Program-made: the position numbers and the translations under genes
Origin: Cycas panzhihuaensis
Lineage: Eukaryota; Cycadophyta
Assembly: GCA_023213395.1 (NCBI GenBank)
Contig: CM041465.1
Span: 141,305,741-141,369,740 of the forward strand
DNA length: 64,000 bases
Reading direction: 5' to 3'
Part shown: positions 46,860-57,700 of the stretch, piece by piece
How the letters are laid out: each line of letters begins with the position of its first letter
Position numbering within the stretch: the first letter of the stretch is position 1
Notes under the pieces: model-generated
Told to the model about the DNA's origin: nothing
What the model saw: only the letters and a program-made list of their open reading frames with translations
The model's database searches: none

Positions 46860-47343
46860 GTCTATATTCTATCATATCATAGAATTCATTCTCGATCATG
46901 TCATAAGATTCATTCTTCGTCATATCATATGATTCATTATCCCCCTCAAATGGAGGATCAGGTACTTATGTAGCAAGTTGGTCCTGCATTTGATTTGAAT
47001 CTTCATGGGTGTTGTCATTATGATTCACCTGTTCTATCACCTATCTCACATGCTCATCAAAAATATCATTAAATACATGGAGGGTATCTCCCCCATAAGT
47101 GGAAATCAATACATCCCAAACTGATTTAGAAGTAGTTAATTTATAAACCTTTGAAAAAATATCATTATTTATAGTGCAAAATAATAATCCTAAAACTTCA
47201 TTGTCCTTTCTAAAATTTTCTTTAATACTGAGATCACATTCACATTGTAAATATCTGAGAAGATCATATTCAATAAAATAGTCTTGCATAGTCCTATACC
47301 ATTATGAAAAATTATGCCCATTGAATATAGAAAATTGTGCCAT
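46860..47343 (-). pseudogene. Element C short gag
   Basis: Minus strand from ATG 47343: MAQFSIFNGHNF, one stop, then MQDYFIEYDLLRYLQCECDLSIKENF, KDNEVLGLLFCTI, FSKVYKLTTSKSVWDVLISTYGG (47041-47289). After the next stop a remnant reads DPPFEGDN near 46940-46960, matching DPPFEGEKP in element A. This is the N-terminal copia gag (UBN2) domain alone, lying about 300 bp from the 3' LTR and 5 kb from the primer site. No zinc knuckle or pol follows. Confidence 0.85.
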
Positions 47344-48745
47344 TTTATCAAGAAAAACTTTAGTATAAAAAGTATGCTTTTACCAAAACAAAAGAGTCAA
47401 TAAATAACTAAACTTGTATGATGTTAAATATACTCTTCAGGGGAAATATAATGCACCAATGAATATATATAATTTAAGATAAACCTTTTGAAGTAGATGT
47501 AATTCCCTTTAGAAAGTCAATCAACTAGGCACAATAAGGAAATAATGGATATATAAGTAAATTTGCAAGTAATAAAGATCCTTTTAACAATACAAATCTA
47601 AAATGTAACTTTGATAATAAAAGGAATAATCCTTAACCTTTTGATTTTCTTTAAATAAATAAATATAAACTTTTAATGCAATAAATCCTTAACTTTGATG
47701 ATAATATATAATACTGAAAAAAAAACTGAAATATATGTATATTTTACTTTGAAAGATAAGGAGTATGAAGAAACTTTTTAAAAGAAGGGTTAGAGGACAA
47801 CCTCAAGTTTGGTTGCTTCAAAAGTATACTAAACCATATCAGAATAACATGAAACTTTACCAATATATATATCAATAAAATATGAATCCAATGAAACTAA
47901 CGGTTTTGAAAATGGATTCCTACAAGTCAAGTTTTGATAAATCAAATATATAGTCCTTATTTTAAGGCCTAATAGGAGCAGGGAGCTCAAAAACGTATAA
48001 AAATATTAATATAACTTTATATAATTCTATAAAAATAATTAAATATTATTTAGAAGACTGCACAATATACTTTTAGCTAAAAAATTTTAAGAAATATATA
48101 TATAAATGTGTAAAAATAGTAGGTTGGAAGTAAATAAGTACCTCTACTTTGAGTGATTTTAAAATCAGGAAAAATAAGCTAAAATGTATAAAATATTATG
48201 TTAGTTCAAAGGGGAATGAGTCATCTTCCTAACGAAACTAACGGAACTGAATTTGGATATCAAATAGAAAAGTTATAGTAAAAACAACAAGTACCTTTAT
48301 GTAAATATGTTAAGAAAAAGACTAAAAACCACTAAAATGCCACTTTGATGATTAAAATAGTGATCGAAATGAATTCTGAAAATTAAAATAAAATATGGTA
48401 ATGAAGTTTATTGAACGTAGATCACTATGTAATAGATCTGAGTAGAAAATAGTTTCCCAGTAATAAAATATAATCAGTTCAAAGAGTGATTTTGTAAAAA
48501 GTTTAAAAAATGCTAAAAAAAATGACTGATTAACTTTAAATCGACTGAAACGGGGCCAAATCAGCACCAAATTGGTCATATGACCAATCAAAATTAATAT
48601 ACAAAAACTTTTTGACCTAATGAAACTAGTTTCATTAGAAACCGATGACTGAGTGAGGAGTTATGGTAAAAAAATTTCTAATTACCCTATATGAGATGAA
48701 AAAATTTAAAAAAAAAAAAAGAAAAAAAAGTTTATAAACATTATT
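47344..48745 (-). other. Element C leader, conserved non-coding part
   Basis: Non-coding and colinear with 1554-2884 of element A. Shared segments include an aatgagt(c/g)a-ttcctaac-aaact run (C near 48208, A near 2548), aac-g/aactaac-ttttgag/a-aat-gattcct (C near 47895, A near 2233) and atgaaact-gtttcattagaa (C near 48618, A near 2768). The conservation is dispersed, not codon-like. Confidence 0.65.
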
Positions 48746-48814
48746 AGCCCCTTTGATGATAAATGACGGTCATGTGTAGGGACATGGAGCAAGAGGCTAA
48801 ATGCCAAAGGGGCT
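48746..48814. other. Conserved inverted-repeat module in element C
   Basis: AGCCCCTTTG at the left and CCAAAGGGGCT at the right, about 70 bp overall, with an internal acggtcatgtgtagg run. The arms pair over about 10 bp. It corresponds to modules in A, H and X. The host-gene cargo begins about 80-100 bp to its right. Confidence 0.7.
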
Positions 48815-48949
48815 AACCCTTTTTAAAACTGGATTTTAAACTATATTAATTTTAATTAAATTTTTTAACTTTATAAAATGAAAAAAAAAATAAAAATTGG
48901 TAAATGTTTAAAATTTGCCTCTGCGTCACCCAGCCGCCACTATCCACCG

Positions 48950-49330
48950 CCATTGCAGATCATGCAAACCTGCTCGGTCGATTTCACTTTGGCAGTTTTA
49001 GCAGCCAGTTTTGCCCTAGGGGTCAATTTCTCTCGATCAACAACTTTGATAACAATTTCAACAGGTTTAGGAGGAGCTTTTGGGACTCATTTGGTAGCTT
49101 TAGTGGGCTTATTGGCTTGAGAAATCTTAGCGACCTTGGGCTTATTGGGGGACTTACTACGACTGCCTCGACTGTTGCTTTTTTTTGCTTGGCTGCAGCA
49201 GAAGATTGCTTTACTATAGTAGCCTTGATAGCCTTTACTGCTGAGAATTTCTTCAGCTGATCTGTTAGTTTGTATGAGCCCTTCACTTGAGTTGGGAGCC
49301 TGTAGGTTAAGAACCAAAACACCAGTTTGA
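48950..49330 (-). pseudogene. Histone H1-like fragment captured in element C
   Basis: On the minus strand, VKGSYKLTDQLKKFSAVKA resembles the end of the H15 globular domain of a linker histone (VKGSYKL). It is followed by a lysine/alanine-rich tail: IKATIVKQSSAAAKQKKA, a one-base frame change at a run of A (about 49172-49180), KSPNKPKVAKISQANKPTKA, one stop, VPKAPPKPVEIVIKVV and PRAKLAAKTAKVKS. The K/A/P composition fits the DNA-binding C-terminal tail. An acceptor-like cctacag stands before the VKGSYKL part (about 49300). It is an incomplete, disabled copy in the same orientation as the element. An HMGA-type protein is the alternative. Confidence 0.6.
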
Positions 49331-49850
49331 ATCCATAGTTTTAGAAGTTGGGAGTCCTTGCGTCTGCTAAATATTGGTTTTGATACCAAATGGATGAAGG
49401 ATGAATACCAGATATGAAGATTGAAGAATAGAATGAGTGTGGCAGATATAACGTTCAAAGATTTCAACCTCGTTCTGGGAGAGGGCTTGAAGCAAGGAGG
49501 GCGCACATGTAATGGAGTGCAATGCTGCCACCACACTGCACTCCTCTGACTCGTGACCCTATAGTATAGGGCAAACACTTGCAGAGGCAGCCACAGACAA
49601 GAAAACTGGGTTAAGCTTGTAAGCAATGATTTCAGAGAAAGAAGAAAAACTTTTTAGGGTCATGAAAATCATATTAATTCCATTTGGGAAAAAGATTTCA
49701 GAGAGAGGCATACGACCTTTTCTAGTCATAAAAATCCCTCTTCTTTTGGGATGAGAAGAAATTACTACTAGCTAGCGTATGGCCTTAATTGGAGAGAATA
49801 TGCTGGGTTGTAGGTCAGAGAAACATTTACCAGAGTTTTATTTTGCAGGT

Positions 49851-50075
49851 TGTAGATCAGCGATAAGAGTGCAAGAATTGCTATGAAGAGGCTAGCAAAA
49901 CAGAGGAGGAGCTGAAGAAAGAAATTGAGGAATTAACAGTTGGGATTATTTTTCTGAAATTATGGGCAGCAAAGGTAATGCTTGATGATTGTACAGTTGT
50001 TGTTCTCTAAGTGGGCGATGGCTATTTTGATTAGCAAGTCACCAGTTTTTAAAACAATGCTAGAGAATCATAATT
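49851..50075 (+). pseudogene. BTB/POZ protein fragment (At4g08455-like) captured in element C
   Basis: Plus strand. After an acceptor-like ttttgcag (49844-49851) the frame reads ECKNCYEEASKTEEELKKE and IEELTVGIIFLKLW (49867-49965). This is the charged region that precedes the BTB domain in plant proteins of the At4g08455 group. After a frame disruption, AILISKSPVFKTMLEN (about 50019-50066) is the BTB helix region in which the family has a near-identical HR(A/S)-(V/I)L..(R/K)SPVF motif. Intervening BTB residues are missing. The next bases (about 50067 onward) look like intron. The fragment is antisense to the element and retains intron-like DNA. Such proteins are normally substrate adaptors for CUL3 ubiquitin ligases. 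Confidence 0.72.
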
Positions 50076-50845
50076 CTTTATGCTTTTTTATACTAATGGG
50101 GATGGATTTACCTCTTTTCCAGAGCATATATTTTTATGACTCTCTTGAGCATCTCAGAAACACATTTTTTAGCAGCATTCAAAATGTTTGAACTAGACCA
50201 AGATAGGGGTTGGCTGCTCAATTTTGAGATTGCTGCTCTCTGAATCGCTGAGCATTTGCTTTGTATAATTTTGTTGTAGCACTCTCTTTTATATTATCTA
50301 TGTAAGATTAAGCTTTGTGTACTCCTTTTTTATAAAAAGATCACTTTGTTGTACATTCACGTAGTATTTGAGAATTTTATTCAATTTGATAATGGTTCTT
50401 TGGATTTCTGAGAAGATTTCTAATTTGGCATAGTGGGAAAATTTTATCGGTGGTAGTGTTTTATGCTAGTATTGCTCCAGTCAACATTTTCGGATTTCTT
50501 TATCTTAATATACTTGTATTTGCAACCCACTTAGCAATGACTTCTTGGTTTCCAGCTAAGTTATATTCAAGCTACATAGGACTTCTAGTTACATCTGAAT
50601 ATCTCTTCCAGATGTAGGGCAAGTAGACTCAGATGTTCCCTGGCCAAAAAATGTAATTATTACAATATGGCTTGGCTTTCAAGTCTTTGATATAGTCAAT
50701 TTTATTTTCATAGGCAGAATAGTATATGTATTTTGTTTGTATGCACTTATTATAGCATTGGTTGGGTTGAATATATAGGAACTTCAAATGTGTAAATCTA
50801 AAGTGTCTCCCCATTTTTTTTTTTCTTTTTATGTTCATTTCAGGC

Positions 50846-51065
50846 AAAAGATATGGTAATGATTTCAAAAAAACTAGTAAGGATGTTAAGAAAGTTAACA
50901 AGCAAGATCAAGAGGTTTTGTATGGCTAATGAGAAAAAGATTAATGCAGTTGTGAATACTTTGGATGATTGTAAAGTGGCTTTAAAGCTACTTATGGAAA
51001 ACAAGCTCAATATGAAAACAAGCTTCCAATGCTACAAAGTTTTAAGTTCTGAGAGAGTAGATCTA
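50846..51065 (+). pseudogene. Unidentified exon-like fragment in element C cargo
   Basis: A pyrimidine tract and cattcaggc-type acceptor (ttcatttcag, 50835-50844) lead into an open frame reading MVMISKKLVRMLRKLTSK, NEKKINAVVNTLDDCKVAL and KLLMENKLNM. The mostly helical, lysine-rich sequence is not one I recognise. It ends beside a TA microsatellite. It may be a further exon of a captured gene on the plus strand. Confidence 0.35.
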
Positions 51066-51073
51066 AGTATATT

Positions 51074-51076
<3 letters not shown>

Positions 51077-51115
<39 letters not shown>
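51077..51115. repeat. (TA)n microsatellite in element C
   Basis: About 19 TA units at the right edge of the cargo segment. Confidence 0.95.
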
Positions 51116-51118
<3 letters not shown>

Positions 51119-51234
51119 ATTTGAAACAAGCTTTCAAATATGTTACAGATATATCAGAAATATGTGTTTAGTTCTGAAAACAAATGTATGAAGAACTTGG
51201 TAAATGTAGCTGTAGTTGACTTCTTCAAACTTTC

Positions 51235-52320
51235 AAATGCATTCTCCAATAGATAGATCTATTGTATGTGCTTAAAAAATTTAGAGATCTGAAAAAAAGA
51301 CTTGAAAATATAGTCAAATATATGATGAAAATTACAGATATGAAAGAGAATATAATAGATCTAAAGAAAACTTAAGAAAATATTATAGATTGTAAGCTAA
51401 ATATTACAGATCTGACTTGAGTATAGCAGATCTATAGCCAAATATTGCAGATCTAAATGAGTATACTAGAGAAATGGTCAAATAACTACTGAAATAAGCA
51501 GATCTGTAGTAAAATATAGCAGATTTGAGAAAATATTGAATATTTGAACAAAATAACTGTCAGATATTTATTAAAGTGAGCAGATCTATAGACTATGTAG
51601 TAGATCTGAAATTAATTATAGTAGATCTTGAAGAAAAGTTATATGAGTCTTACTTGCAACTAAAAAACTTCACAGATCTACAAAAAATATTAGATAAAAT
51701 AGACAAATATACTTGAGAAACTGTCAAATATATGATAAAATCTATAGATATAAGAAAAAATATAACTCAAATATGAGAAAAAACTTGAATAAATATAGCT
51801 TGCTACTGAAATCTGTTGATCTCCTTCATAGATCTAGAAATATAGCCAAGAATCTGTCAAAAAATGGCAAAATATATGATAAAAAAATATAGATCTAAAG
51901 AAATATAGCTCAAATCTAAGAAAAAAACTTGAGTAAATATTGTATACAGTTACAATCCTTCACAGATCTAAAATATATTTGATAAATATACAGAAATCTG
52001 CTTGAAAAATGCCAAATATTTGATAAAACAATATAGATCTAAGAAAATATATTAGAAATTTAAAGAAAACTTGAATAATATATAGCTTGTTGCTGATCTC
52101 CTTCATAAATTTGCATAAAATCTGAAGAAATCTAAAGTATGTTTGTTATAGCACAAATATATCTTAATAATAAGCAAATCTGATGAAAAATATATGAAAC
52201 TTGCTAAAAAAACTTGCAGAAAATGAATATAACTAGTATTTTGCTTGTGAGTAAATCTGCCTCAAATGTCAGTAGATCTCTTTTCTTCTTCAAAAAAAAA
52301 CTTCAAAGATCAACAATCGT
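51235..52320 (-). repeat. AGATCT-rich degenerate repeat zone of element C leader
   Basis: The palindrome AGATCT occurs about 16 times in 1.1 kb, within loosely repeated units such as a/gcagatct-atag and ttgaaaaa-tataga. The same kind of sequence, with four or five AGATCT sites, lies between 3625 and 3950 in element A next to its primer site. It is non-coding. The repeat has no obvious fixed period. Confidence 0.7.
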
Positions 52321-52336
52321 CTGCTCTGATACCAAA

Positions 52337-52756
52337 TGTAGGAAAATATATTCAAGGAGAACAGGGTAGAACATAGAATAAACTTCAATAGATCAATACA
52401 TCAATACAAAATTTCAATACATCAATGTTGCAATGTAGCATAAACCATGAAAGTATTATATTCAAGCCATATTATGAGAAGTGAGTATTACAAATTTCCT
52501 AAATGAGAGTGGTGTCTAAAGACACCAAGGTTGCACACCCCTCAATATTTATAATTTTGGGAGAGGAGGGAAACTCCTCAACCCCTAAAATTTAAATTAA
52601 CAATAAAATAATATTAACTTAACTCAAATGAAACTAACTAAAATTAACATTAACTTACCTACACATGTTGAGCACCCACATGTATAAAATAAGGTTGATG
52701 AGGTGTACAATCTTGGTTGGAAGGTGGGAGTGGAGTGATGATGATTAACTCCAACA
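52337..52756 (-). repeat. Right (5') LTR of element C
   Basis: 420 bp, TGTAGGAAAATATATTC to AACTCCAACA on the plus strand. The partner is 37793-38205 plus 46560-46576. It contains the GTGTCTAAAGACAC and GAGGAGGGAAACTCCTC palindromes. AGGTC follows. Confidence 0.93.
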
Positions 52757-52761
52757 AGGTC

Positions 52762-54640
52762 TTCACTTGAGCCTCTTACAAAGCAAACTACTATTACACT
52801 TTTGTGGGAAACCCTCATGGGGAAGAAAACCCATAGATTTTCTAATCTACTAACTTGGACCATGTAACTCTTTAAATGAAGCTAGATAGGCAATTAATAC
52901 AATGAATTTTATAGCTAAAATCGAATGAGTCTCCATATACTATTTGGTCATCCCTCATACCCTTTCAAGTTTTTATAAGTTGCAATTTTCTAAAGTGATA
53001 TAACCCTTATCATTTCGCACCCACAAGGGGTTTTCATGAATGGGATAGAGCAAAGACTTACTCTTATCCTTCCATGCCCACAAGGGGTTTTTACAAATGA
53101 GACAAAGTATAATGGTCCTATTTTCATCTCCTTAAATTAGTTAGAGATAGAGGCCCTAAGGTTGAGTTGCCTTCGGAACTCTTCAAACTTTACCCTCTTC
53201 AGTGGTTTGGTGAAGATATCAGCCACTTGATCTACTTAGGGGCAATACTCTAGTTAAATTATGCCATCATGAACTAGTTCTCTAATCATGTGGACTTTTA
53301 TACTTATATATTTAGTATGATCATAAAATATAAGATTTTTAGCCATTTAGTTGTATATTAATCATTTACATGTAAACTAGTAGAACTTGTTTGGGTGGCA
53401 TTTAATATATTTAATAATTTTCTAAGCTATATCATCTCCTTGCTTATCTCAGAAGTAGTAATATATTTATCTTCGGTAGTTAAGTCTACAACTATCTTCT
53501 TCAATTTAGATCTATATGATATTGGTGCTATTCTAAGAAATGTTATGTACCCAAATGTAGATCTTCCTTTGTCTTTATCTCTAACAAAGCCTAAATCTGT
53601 ATATGCATAAAGTTTAAATTCTGTATAGGGTTCATATAATAGACCATATTTGTTGGGCATCTTCAGGTACCTTAACACTCATATTGCAACTTGCGAGTGA
53701 TTATACTTCTGATTTGTCATGAATCTTATACGAATTCCAATAGATTCTGCAATATTTGGCCTTATGTTCATAGTATAGATGAGACTACCTACAAGTTACA
53801 TATAGAGTATTGCATTTGCCTCTCTAGTATCACCATCAATTTAGAGTTTAATATTAGGTTCCATAGGTGTAGCCATTGGTCGAGCATCTTCCAACTAAAA
53901 CTTTGTCATAAGATCGTTGATATATTTTTCTTGGGAGAGAAAGATTTTTCCATTCTTTTGAGTTACTTCAATTCCCAAATAATATTTCATCAACCCAAGG
54001 TTAGACAATTTAAAAGTTTTAGTAAGGTCCTTCTTCATATAGCTAATTACCTATTTACTATTCCTCATTATTAGCATATTATTCACAAAGATTAAAAGGT
54101 AAGTGACTATCATTTTGGTGCTTGATGAATAGTGTTCCATCAATATCTTAATAGTCACAAACCTCATATCCAAGTTACTTCATTCTTTCAGACAACTTGG
54201 TAAACCAAGCATGAGGGGCTTATTTTAGGTCATATAAGGACTTTATGAGCTTGCAAACTTTATGCTTCTGACCAACAATCTCGTATCCTCCTAGTTAAGC
54301 CATGCAAATTTCTTCTTTAAGGTCCCCATTAAGAAATGTGGTCTTAACATCGAGTTGGTGGATTTTCCAACTCTATTGAGTAGCCAAGGCTATAAGAGTT
54401 CTGATTGTAGGCTACTTGGTTGTAGGAGCAAATATTTTAGTGTAGTTGATGCCTTCCCTTTATATGAATCTTTTTTCTACTAACCTTGCCTTGAGTTTTT
54501 CTATGGTGCCATCTAATTTGTACTTGTTTTATGAACACCCATTTATTTTGAACTACCTTTCTTCTAAGTGGTAGGTCAACAAGCTCCCATGTACCATTCT
54601 TAATAAAAGATTGGTACTCTTCGTTCATGGTATTTCTCCA
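52762..54640 (-). pseudogene. Copia B2 reverse transcriptase and RNase H
   Basis: RT starts near 54628 (MNEEYQSFIKNGTWELVDLPLRR, then NKWVF) and continues to about 53900 through decayed equivalents of the LNG-EEIYM and KSLYDLK-AP segments. RNase H at 53427-53820 reads LRYLKMPNKYGLLYEPY, LYAYTDLGFVRDKDKGRST, GYITFL..APISYRSK and LTTEDKYI, matching the family YTD.D and ALST.EAEY motifs. The part nearest the 3' LTR was separated by element C (a stub at 37735-37792). Frames are broken many times. Confidence 0.85.
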
Positions 54641-56300
54641 AGTTACATGCTTTATAGATTCTTGGTATGTTAGGGCTCTTCATTAAGAGTAAGGTATAAT
54701 TTTTTTGCTTTAAGATTAATAGAAAGTGATTCATGCATCCTTGCTCTATGGGCACTTCTAGTGCTAGTTTTACCTACCTCATCTAGTTATATATCCTTGT
54801 GTAGTTGGTAGGCTTCACAAAAACCTTGAGTTAAGAATAAGGTTTTCATTTCCATAGCCTCTTAGTCTTTATTTTGATCCTGAAAAAGATCATGTGAAAT
54901 GTTTAGCACAGAGAAAGTTGACGATACTGGAGAAGATGGGTCAGCCATTGATGTTAGAGAAGGTGGTCCTTCTGTTATAGCTTTGCCTTTGTCAACTTGG
55001 CTATTCCCAAATGATGGTATTAGATATGCACAAATTAGTTGGGATTCAGAACTTATATCCTCTAGGGCTCTATTATTAGATTCTAAGATTTTGAGTAATT
55101 GATGAGCATCTTCCCCTTCTAAATTTTAGAATCTAGACATCAAATTTAATAGCATCATTAAATCGATATAAAGGCATCTTGGAGTCAAGTATGAGTAATT
55201 GATCTTCAGTCTCTACAAAGATAACATCTCTAGTGATGATGATTTGTATTGTGAAGGTAGAAAAAACATTATACCCCTCATTTTCCATAGGGTATCCAAC
55301 AAAGATACCTTTGAGGGCTCTATCTTAGAGCTTGTTTCTGTGTTCCTTTAGAATGTGTGCATAACAAGTAGAGCTAAAAATTTTGAAATAGGAGATAGAG
55401 GGGATTTGTCCATACCACATTTCATATGGAGAGGGGCCAAGATTGGAGGGATTAATAGTGTTGACATAATACACAACAATCAAGATAGCCTCACCCCAAA
55501 GATAGACATGGATGTTCTTATATGTGAGCATAGCATGAGCCATGTTCATTATGGTTTTGTTCATGTGCTTGACAACTCCATTTTGCTAGGGTGTACCTAT
55601 AATAGTGGTCTCATATTTAATCCCATGGTGACATAGGTACAATTCAAACTTATTAGAGGTGTATTTGCCATCATTATCAGTCTTGAGTATTTTGATCTTG
55701 AATCTAGATTCATTTTCCACGTAAGCCTTAAAAACTTGAAACATAAAAAAAGCTTTATCTTTCTTTGCAAGAAAAGTAACTCATACTTTTTTGGTAAAAT
55801 CATCAATGAAACTAATATAGTACTACTTCTATTTGAGAGAAGGGATAGGCATAGGATTGCATATATCTAAGTGTACAAGCTACAAAGGTTGGCTAGATTT
55901 CCATTGACTATGAGGAAAGGGTTAACTTTGAGATTTGGAAATGATATATGCTTCACATTTGAAGGGCTTAGAGGAGAGCCTAAACATACCAAGAAGAGTA
56001 GCATGTAGTTCTCTTAAACAATCAATTTTTATATGGCCCATGCAAGCATGCCAATTGGATGCTTAGGATAACTTTTGAGGAATTAGGGTTGTGGTAAAAG
56101 TAGAGTCATCATCAACATAGTTAGCTTCAGAGGATGGTGAGCTAGTTAGGCAAAAAAGTTTACCATTAAAAATTCTAGTCATAACCATAGCATTTGAAAG
56201 AGGGTGAATGACACAAAGAGTTTGATTATTTGTAGTTACACTCAGATCAAATCCACGAGAGATAAGGGTGGATATGGAGAGTAGGTTCTACTTTAGAGAA
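54641..56300 (-). pseudogene. Copia B2 integrase
   Basis: Minus strand: ASNWHACMGHIKIDCLRELH near 56000-56075, LVHLDICNPMPIPSL, SFIDDFTKKV-VTFL, LKTDNDGKYTSNKFELYL near 55660-55700, NGVVKHMNKTIMNMAHAML and YLWGEAILIVVYYVN (55325-55564), then KGIFVGYPMENEGYNVF near 55265-55320. This is the full copia integrase order, from zinc-binding region to core to GKGY-like linker. The DDE positions are visible but stops split it. 54641-55130 is the degraded linker to RT. Confidence 0.85.
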
Positions 56301-57700
56301 GGAATATATAAAACATCAACAAGGGTAAAATCTAGAAGGCCTAGGATTTCCAGGCAAATAATTTTAAGTCCTTTGACTAGTTGAGATGATTTTTTAGCCA
56401 TGTATACAACACCACAAACTTCAAAGTCAAAATCCTTAAAGAACTAGTAATGATAAGTCATATGTGGTGTTGCTCTAGTATCCATGATCTAAGATGAAGT
56501 ATTTGAGGTGGAACTATTTACAACTCCAAGTGGTGAAGGAAAAAGTGAATAAGCATAGCCACAATGAGCCTTAATATACTTAGTGGATCTATCAATAACA
56601 TTTGATGAAGTGGTCCCAATTCTTTGAAGGTATACATAAGTAAATTGCATTCCACCGAAAACATCTTCAAAAGAAGTATTATCAACATTATGTGCACTAT
56701 GGCATTGTTGATAGCTTGGTAGTTTGTTGATGGTAGTTATATATTTTTTAGCATAATGTCATTTTCTATGATATCTTTGGCACACAATTATTTAACTTCT
56801 AGTACCATAAAAAGTATTGGGTTGGTTGGATTATCTTTGATTGCTAGATCTAGGTCTAGGTTGATTATTTTGGCCTTGGCCTTAAGACTATTTTTATTAG
56901 AATAGAGGAGCTTGTTAACCATAAGGATGTTGTCCTTATTGTCTACCTCTGCCACTTCTACAAGAATTACCACCTCTATGAGAGGATTGACCTTGATTTT
57001 TCATATAAAAAAGATCTTCTTCCACTTCAAAAGTAGCATCGATTAGATTTGATGTAGTGGTAAAGTTAGTATTAAAGGTCTTATAAAATTCGATGAACTT
57101 TTTAGCAAGAGCCTCAAAGATTAGGGTCTTCAAGGTGCCACTAAATTAAAGACTTCCCAGTAGATTTTTATAATCTAGGATATAAAGACATGATTAAATC
57201 AAGAAATCCCATGTAATGCATTGAGTCTTGAAATCTTTATTGATGGCTTGCTTGATTGGATGAAGGAGATGAATTATCTCACTTGTGTGTCCTTTCTGTA
57301 CTTTTAATTTATTCATCTTTAATACTAAGTAAACAAATTTTAAGTCTGATTTAGTGTTAAAGTTCTTCTTGAGAACTTCAATAACTTTCCATATCATATT
57401 ATGTACAGTTTCATCAATGAGATTATGTAGAGAATAATCAATAACAAGAAGTATCCCTACGTGGATTTTATCATCATCAAGTTTCCATTAGCATTTGGCT
57501 ATAGCTTTAGTGGGAGTAGTTGGAGTAAATCCTCTAAAAGCAATTGTGGTAGTTGTAATAGTAGCAAATGGTATAAGTTGTAAGTGATATCTCAAAAGAC
57601 CTTCATACTTTAAAGCATTTCTAATACTAGTGAACCGTATGTCCCAATTTTCTTTCCCTTTAAGAATGCAGTTCACATTTTACCTAAACTGTGAAGACAT
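56301..57700 (-). pseudogene. Copia B2 gag and protease region
   Basis: Gag begins at ATG 57700 (minus): after a short lead comes KGKENWDIRFTSIRNALKYEG (57488-57676). A helical section follows (57194-57397, LKKNFNTKSDLKFVYLVLKMNKL), then KTLIFEALAKKFIEFYKTFNT (56936-57133) and a basic SSHRGGNSCRSGRGR linker. The protease and gag-pre-integrase follow to 56301, with a LGLLDFTLVDVLYIPSL segment. It is homologous to B1 at 4471-5392 and 1-491, and it shows the uninterrupted target where element A inserted in B1 (acttctagtacc, near 56797). Confidence 0.82.

Larger units (their letters stand above)
37793..52756 (-). mobile_element. Element C: gag-only LTR element with captured host-gene fragments
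   Basis: LTRs are 37793-38205 continued at 46560-46576 (left, split by copia D) and 52337-52756 (right, 420 bp). AGGTC is duplicated at 37788-37792 and 52757-52761. The primer site TGGTATCAGAGCAG (52321-52334, minus strand) and a purine tract at 46577-46587 (minus AGAGGGAGAA) give minus orientation. Without copia D the element is about 6.6 kb. It has a short gag beside the 3' LTR, no pol, and a long leader holding the conserved hairpin, a histone H1-like fragment, a BTB fragment and an AGATCT-rich repeat zone. It is the larger relative of element A and is inserted near the 3' end of copia B2. Confidence 0.93.

Noticed and set aside
49355-49400. Primer-site-like gataccaaatggatgaagg inside element C cargo
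   Set aside because: No LTR pair or target duplication is associated with it. A ten-base match is expected by chance in this AT-rich sequence.
49087-49626. A 179-codon minus-strand frame considered as a gene
   Set aside because: The N-terminal two thirds is unlike any family. Its last part is the histone H1-like tail in the second of two frames joined by a base slip. It is reported as a pseudogene fragment instead.
53395-54074. Plus-strand frames at 53395-53610 and 53691-54074
   Set aside because: They are antisense shadows of the B2 RT/RNase H region.
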